NCBI GenBank assembly: GCA_002297415.1
Contig: DBKZ01000087.1
Location: 1 to 8,453, forward strand
Source: Ruminococcaceae bacterium UBA737
GTDB lineage: Bacteria; Bacillota; Clostridia; Oscillospirales; Acutalibacteraceae
Reading direction: 5' to 3'
Length of the DNA: 8,453 nucleotides
Shown: positions 5,945 to 8,453 of the stretch, in pieces
Layout of the letters: each line of letters opens with the position of its first letter
How positions within the stretch are numbered: position 1 is the stretch's first letter
Notes under the pieces: model-generated
Databases searched by the model: none
Told to the model about the DNA's origin: nothing
What the model saw: only the letters and a program-made list of their open reading frames with translations
Program-made: the position numbers and the translations under genes

Positions 5945-6751
5945 TTAAAATCCTCTGCCTGCTCCTCCGCCGCCGAAAGAGCCGCCTCCGCCTGAGAAAC
6001 CGCCGCCCGAAAATCCTCCGCGCGAGCCTCCCGAGGAAAATCCTCCGAAGCCGCCGCCCCTCGGTCCGCCGAAGAAGAAAAACATTCCTCTTCCTCTGAA
6101 AATCAGCGATAAAACAACGATTACGGCAATTAAAATTATCCACGAAACCGCAACATCCTTAGCGGTTACCTCTTCATCGTCCGCCGATGACCCGAGCATA
6201 TCAATCGGGGTATAACTTTCGTCATATTCAAGCCCGTATTCAATGCAGATTTCATTTATAACACTGCGGTAGATTTCAAGAACGCCTGCGTCAAACTTAT
6301 TTTCCTTAAGATAAGGCAGACCGTAAGTATCAATTATTCTGCCTGCCTTGCTGTCTGGAATTGCGCCCTCGAGCCCGTAGCCCACGCTTATCTGAATTTC
6401 CCTCTGCTCGGTAGCAAGAAGAATAACAACGCCGTTGTTTTTGTCCTTGTCTCCTACGCCCCACTCTCTTCCGAGATTAAGCGCATAATCGCCGATATCC
6501 TCGCCGCCCGTATCCTTAACGGTTACCACAACCGCCTGCGCCTTGACCTTTTCATTTTCGCTCAAAGCCGCCGAGCGCGACATTATCTCGCTTTTGGTCT
6601 GGTCCGAAAGAACGCCCGCAAAATCGTTAACGAAAAAGTCGCTCGTCGCCTTCGGATATCCGTCGTCTTCGATACTGCAGCCGCAAAGCGATACCAATAT
6701 AAGAATTATAACCGCAAAGAGACTTAAAAATCTTTTAAATCTTATTTTCAT
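5945..6751 (-). CDS. TPM-domain (YgcG-like) membrane lipoprotein with Gly-rich tail
   Basis: This 268-aa envelope protein begins with a lipoprotein signal peptide ending LCGC (lipobox, Cys25). The TPM/phosphatase-like domain runs from about 38 to 165; it includes VNDFAGVLSD (41-50), NNGVVILLATEQREIQISVGYGLEG (105-129) and DAGVLEIYRSV. One transmembrane helix follows (about 203-219). The tail (221-268) is made of Gly, Ser, Phe and Arg repeats, which is common in this family. It overlaps the end of lemA by 1 nt (TGATG), so the two are translated in coupled fashion. LemA plus TPM pairs are frequent in bacteria, but their exact function is unsettled. The C at position -2 of the lipobox is a little unusual. 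No terminator hairpin with GC pairs follows the gene. Confidence 0.92.
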   Translation of the reverse strand: MKIRFKRFLSLFAVIILILVSLCGCSIEDDGYPKATSDFFVNDFAGVLSDQTKSEIMSRSAALSENEKVKAQAVVVTVKDTGGEDIGDYALNLGREWGVGDKDKNNGVVILLATEQREIQISVGYGLEGAIPDSKAGRIIDTYGLPYLKENKFDAGVLEIYRSVINEICIEYGLEYDESYTPIDMLGSSADDEEVTAKDVAVSWIILIAVIVVLSLIFRGRGMFFFFGGPRGGGFGGFSSGGSRGGFSGGGFSGGGGSFGGGGAGRGF

Positions 6752-7320
6752 CAGTCAAAGCTTACCTGCGGAACGCTTGACGCGTCAGCCGAGCTTTCAA
6801 AATAATCGGCTTTTTCAAATCCGAACATTGAAGCGATAATATTCTTAGGGAATTTTCCGACGGAAGAATTATACTTTTCTACGGCGTCGTTATAATCCTT
6901 TCTGGCTGTAGCAATTCTGTTTTCGGTGCCTGCAAGCTCATCCTGCAAAGCGGTAAACTGGGTGTCTGCCTTAAGCTCGGGATAGCTCTCGGTTACCGCG
7001 TTTACCCATACATCAATGGCACGGTTAAGCTCGTTATGCGCGTCAGCCTGCTGTTCGGCTGTCTTTGCACTGCCTACCGACGCCCTTGCCTCGGTTACGG
7101 CCTTATAGGTTTCGCCCTCATATTTTGTATAGCCTTTTACAGAGGAAACAAAGTTTGGAATAAGGTCGGCCCTGCGCTGAAGCTGAGTCGAAATATCGGA
7201 CTGCGCCTTTTCAACCTTTTGCTGCTTTGAATAAAGACCGTTGTAAGTTCCGCCGATAATCAGCGCAAGAAGCGCAATGACTCCGACAACAATAAGAATA
7301 ATTTTAACGGATTTTTTCAT
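6751..7320 (-). CDS. lemA: LemA family protein
   Basis: This is a 189-aa membrane-anchored helical protein. Residues 5-24 form a single N-terminal transmembrane helix, and the rest is the LemA domain. Family hallmarks are YNGLYSKQQKVEKAQSDIST (26-45), the QRRADLIPNFVSSVKGYTKYE stretch (48-68), YPELKAD (113-119), LAGTENRIATARKDYNDAVEKYN (129-151) and FPKNIIASMFGF (157-168). The length is typical. AAGGAG lies 8 nt before the ATG. Downstream it overlaps the TPM gene by 1 nt, forming a two-gene operon whose products probably act together at the membrane. Its ribosome binding site is only a few bases past the 6S RNA T-run, so no separate promoter is evident. The biochemical role of the family is poorly defined. 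Confidence 0.95.
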   Translation of the reverse strand: MKKSVKIILIVVGVIALLALIIGGTYNGLYSKQQKVEKAQSDISTQLQRRADLIPNFVSSVKGYTKYEGETYKAVTEARASVGSAKTAEQQADAHNELNRAIDVWVNAVTESYPELKADTQFTALQDELAGTENRIATARKDYNDAVEKYNSSVGKFPKNIIASMFGFEKADYFESSADASSVPQVSFD

Positions 7321-7342
7321 AAAGATAACTCCTTTTAAAAAA

Positions 7343-7532
7343 TCCCGCCCTGCCGTAACGGCTTTTAATAACCTGAAAAAAATCAGGTGGATGTCTGCCG
7401 GACGGTTTCGTGCTCCCTTCTTCCGAACTCGGCACCGCCGCGGGAGGTCTGCAAGCCTGCCGCCCTAAGCGTGACTCCTTTAATAAAGCTTGTAGGGTTA
7501 TAACAGCATCGATTCGCGAACAGGGCAGGAAA
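7343..7532 (-). ncRNA. ssrS: 6S RNA (probable)
   Basis: A structured RNA of about 190 nt lies between the DUF1292 stop codon and lemA. The ends pair over about 11 bp: TCCTGCCC at the 5' side (7523-7530) with GGGCGGGA at the 3' side (7343-7350), plus further pairs inward. The T-run at 7337-7342 follows directly. Features that fit 6S RNA are TGTTCGCG after the closing stem, ACCCTACAAGC, GACCTCCC pairing with GGGAGCACGAAACC to form the distal arm, and CATCCACCTGA with a small ACCTGA/TCAGGT hairpin in the 3' half of the central bubble. 6S RNA mimics an open promoter and binds housekeeping RNA polymerase. The call rests on remembered motif and fold similarity, not a covariance search. SRP RNA, tmRNA and RNase P lack matching signatures here. 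Confidence 0.8.
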
Positions 7533-7542
7533 TAAACTGATT

Positions 7543-7854
7543 TTATTTTTCGTCTATTTCGAAAAAGTCTTCAAGACGGTCGACAAATGCGTCCGCAACG
7601 GTTTCGTATTCATCATCGTCCTCGATTTCGCAAAAATACTCTTCTCCGTCCTCTTCCATTACCTTGACGATAACAAGCTCGCCCGAATCCTCAAGCATTT
7701 TCTTCGGGTCCTCAAAGGTGGGAAGAAGCGCGAGATAACGGTTGTCGTCATCCTCTAAGACATCTAATACCTCAAAGGTGTACTCTTTGCCGTCATCATC
7801 GGAAAGGGTAATTATATCCGGATCGTAATCTTCCTTTTTTATATCTTCACTCAT
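7543..7854 (-). CDS. DUF1292 family acidic protein (YrzB-like)
   Basis: This is a 103-aa, very acidic cytosolic protein of unknown function. The ITLSDDDGKEYTFEVLDVLEDDDNRYLALLP stretch (15-45) followed by ELVIVKVMEEDGEEYFCEIEDDDEYE (59-84) and a final helix DAFVDRLEDFF (88-98) is the DUF1292 pattern. In Bacillus the homologue yrzB lies next to the Holliday-junction resolvase-like gene, but that neighbourhood is absent here. AGGAGAC lies 6 nt before the ATG, and a promoter is present at 7888-7916. The gene is followed within about 10 nt by the 6S RNA 5' end, and its last codons overlap any 6S promoter. It could share a transcript with 6S RNA. Confidence 0.92.
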   Translation of the reverse strand: MSEDIKKEDYDPDIITLSDDDGKEYTFEVLDVLEDDDNRYLALLPTFEDPKKMLEDSGELVIVKVMEEDGEEYFCEIEDDDEYETVADAFVDRLEDFFEIDEK

Positions 7855-7887
7855 AGCTTAGTCTCCTGCTTTTTATTTTGTAACTAC

Positions 7888-7916
7888 ATTTTAATATATA
7901 TTTCCCGTTTAGTCAA
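7888..7916 (-). promoter_or_regulatory. Sigma-A promoter of the DUF1292 gene
   Basis: On the minus strand TTGACT (7911-7916), a 17-bp spacer and TAAAAT (7888-7893) form a good housekeeping promoter, about 35 nt upstream of the start codon. Confidence 0.8.
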
Positions 7917-7996
7917 GAGTAACCGAGCCTCAGCAGGAGAAAAAACACCCTTTTAATCCGTTTTAAATATTTTTTACAAAAGTTTTTAAAAAATAC

Positions 7997-8025
7997 TTGA
8001 CAAATGATGAATTGTGCATTATAAT
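7997..8025 (+). promoter_or_regulatory. Strong sigma-A promoter of an orphan RNA
   Basis: TTGACA (7997-8002), a 17-bp spacer and TATAAT (8020-8025) match the consensus exactly. Phased A and T tracts just upstream (7959-7996) resemble an UP element. Transcription should start near 8032. No normal gene follows. Confidence 0.92.
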
Positions 8026-8158
8026 AAAGACAGAAAAAAGAAAGAGGTGAGTCCAAAGAAGAGTTCAGCTTAAACCCCGCAAAATTTCGAAAGGATTGAG
8101 TCCGATGGGTAATTAACCCTGTAAACCAAAAAAATACCGAAAACTTAAGGTGATTAAA

Positions 8159-8194
8159 ATGATTCTGTTAAAAAGAATGTGTCAAATCAAATAA
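8159..8194 (+). other. Micro-ORF inside the orphan RNA (MILLKRMCQIK)
   Basis: An 11-codon frame begins at an ATG with AAGGTGAT about 6 nt upstream and ends in TAA. It lies almost entirely within the 8163-8200 helix, so folding would hide it. It could be a leader peptide or a chance frame in an A-rich RNA. Support is limited to the ribosome-binding-site spacing. Confidence 0.3.
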
Positions 8195-8285
8195 ACAGAA
8201 CGGGTGGGTCCAATGTACAATTAAATTTTCGGAAAACTAAAATTGAATAATGTTAAACATTTACATATAAATGACATAAAAAATT

Positions 8286-8313
8286 CGGCTGCGGAAATAT
8301 CCGCAGCCGTTTT
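8286..8313 (+). terminator. Intrinsic terminator of the orphan RNA
   Basis: CGGCTGCGGA (8286-8295) and TCCGCAGCCG (8300-8309) pair perfectly over 10 bp around AATA and are followed by TTTTC. This is a strong Rho-independent terminator in the plus direction. Confidence 0.95.
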
Positions 8314-8327
8314 CTTGCTGTGTGATG

Positions 8328-8453
8328 TTAGATATTAGACATTAGATTTTAGACATTAGCCCAAAGTGTGCCTTTCGGCACATAATATAACCAAACCCTA
8401 TCGGCTCAGCTTTTTAGGCTGACCCACTTCCCCTTTCGTCTAAAGGGGAAGCT
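8328..8453 (+). repeat. Dispersed hairpin repeat, copy C (left part, cut by the window edge)
   Basis: It begins with inverted heptads TTAGATA, TTAGACA, TTAGATT, TTAGACA (8328-8355), the mirror of the TCTAANN units at the right ends of copies A and B. Hairpin TGTGCC-TTTC-GGCACA (8367-8382) follows. Next are the block ATATAACCAAACCCTATCG (8385-8403), a 21-nt variable hairpin (8404-8424) and hairpin CTTCCCCTTT/AAAGGGGAAG (8427-8451), where the window ends. Joined with copy A it would form one complete element bounded by inverted heptads. It lies 14 nt past the orphan RNA terminator. Confidence 0.87.

Larger units (their letters stand above)
8032..8313 (+). ncRNA. Candidate structured non-coding RNA, unassigned class
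   Basis: A transcript of about 280 nt is bounded by a perfect promoter and a 10-bp GC-rich terminator, with no open reading frame longer than 11 codons opened by ATG. I cannot name its class. Nested long-range pairings are visible: CCGAAAA (8137-8143) with TTTTCGG (8226-8232) encloses TTCTGTT (8163-8169) with AACAGAA (8194-8200). A hairpin GGGT-AATTA-ACCC lies at 8107-8119. The motif GAGTCC occurs at 8049 and 8098, with GGGTCC at 8206; the last two lead into ATGNNNAATTAA. An ATG with AAGGTGAT ahead of it opens an 11-codon frame at 8159-8194. It may be a regulatory RNA, a member of a known large clostridial RNA class such as raiA, or an mRNA for micropeptides. Confidence 0.7.

Noticed and set aside
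7343..7532. SRP RNA, tmRNA or RNase P RNA instead of 6S
   Set aside because: There is no GGAAGGAAGCAG-type SRP loop, no tRNA-like CCA end with TTCGA arm as in tmRNA, and no RNase P core. The closing stem, distal arm and 3' bubble hairpin fit 6S better.

Overview
The window looks like chromosomal DNA of a low-to-moderate-GC gut-type Clostridia, most likely from Oscillospirales/Ruminococcaceae. The signs are strong AGGAGG-type ribosome binding sites, sigma-A promoters of the form TTGACA-17-TATAAT, a class B sortase, QueH, a DUF6809/XRE pair, a DUF1292 protein, a Firmicutes-like 6S RNA and A/T-rich intergenic DNA. The taxonomic placement is inferred from gene content and style, not measured. Nothing points to a phage or plasmid backbone.

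Layout. (1) Bases 1-84 hold a partial copy of a dispersed, hairpin-rich repeat that ends in TCTAANN heptads. (2) Bases 71-644 hold a divergent pair: a small XRE repressor (minus) and a DUF6809 protein (plus). The promoter between them carries two matching 16-bp inverted repeats. (3) Bases 651-868 hold the most complete repeat copy, between converging genes. (4) Bases 863-3344 (minus) encode a class B sortase followed 1 nt later by an ABC exporter half-transporter. (5) Bases 3412-5434 (minus) hold queH then serS, with a consensus serS promoter and a terminator between serS and the sortase. (6) Bases 5510-5741 hold an unknown 64-aa gene and a terminator that works in both directions. (7) Bases 5746-5921 hold a solitary 5S rRNA gene (minus) with its own consensus promoter. 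(8) Bases 5945-7320 (minus) encode LemA and a TPM-domain lipoprotein. (9) Bases 7343-7532 hold a probable 6S RNA (minus), just downstream of a DUF1292 gene at 7543-7854. (10) Bases 7997-8313 (plus) hold a strong promoter, about 280 nt without a normal gene, and a strong terminator: a candidate undescribed non-coding RNA. (11) Bases 8328-8453 hold the left half of another repeat copy.

How it fits together. Most genes are housekeeping or envelope genes: tRNA charging (serS), tRNA modification (queH), ribosomal 5S RNA, 6S regulation of RNA polymerase, surface protein anchoring (sortase) and membrane export. The novelty lies outside the proteins. It comprises the repeat family, with a covarying hairpin and heptad arrays that stop translation in all six frames; the orphan RNA near the right end; and the twin-operator XRE/DUF6809 switch. 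The first and last 21 bases are identical and lie inside the repeat. The sequence is therefore probably an assembly contig broken at this repeat, although a circular molecule cannot be excluded from the sequence alone.
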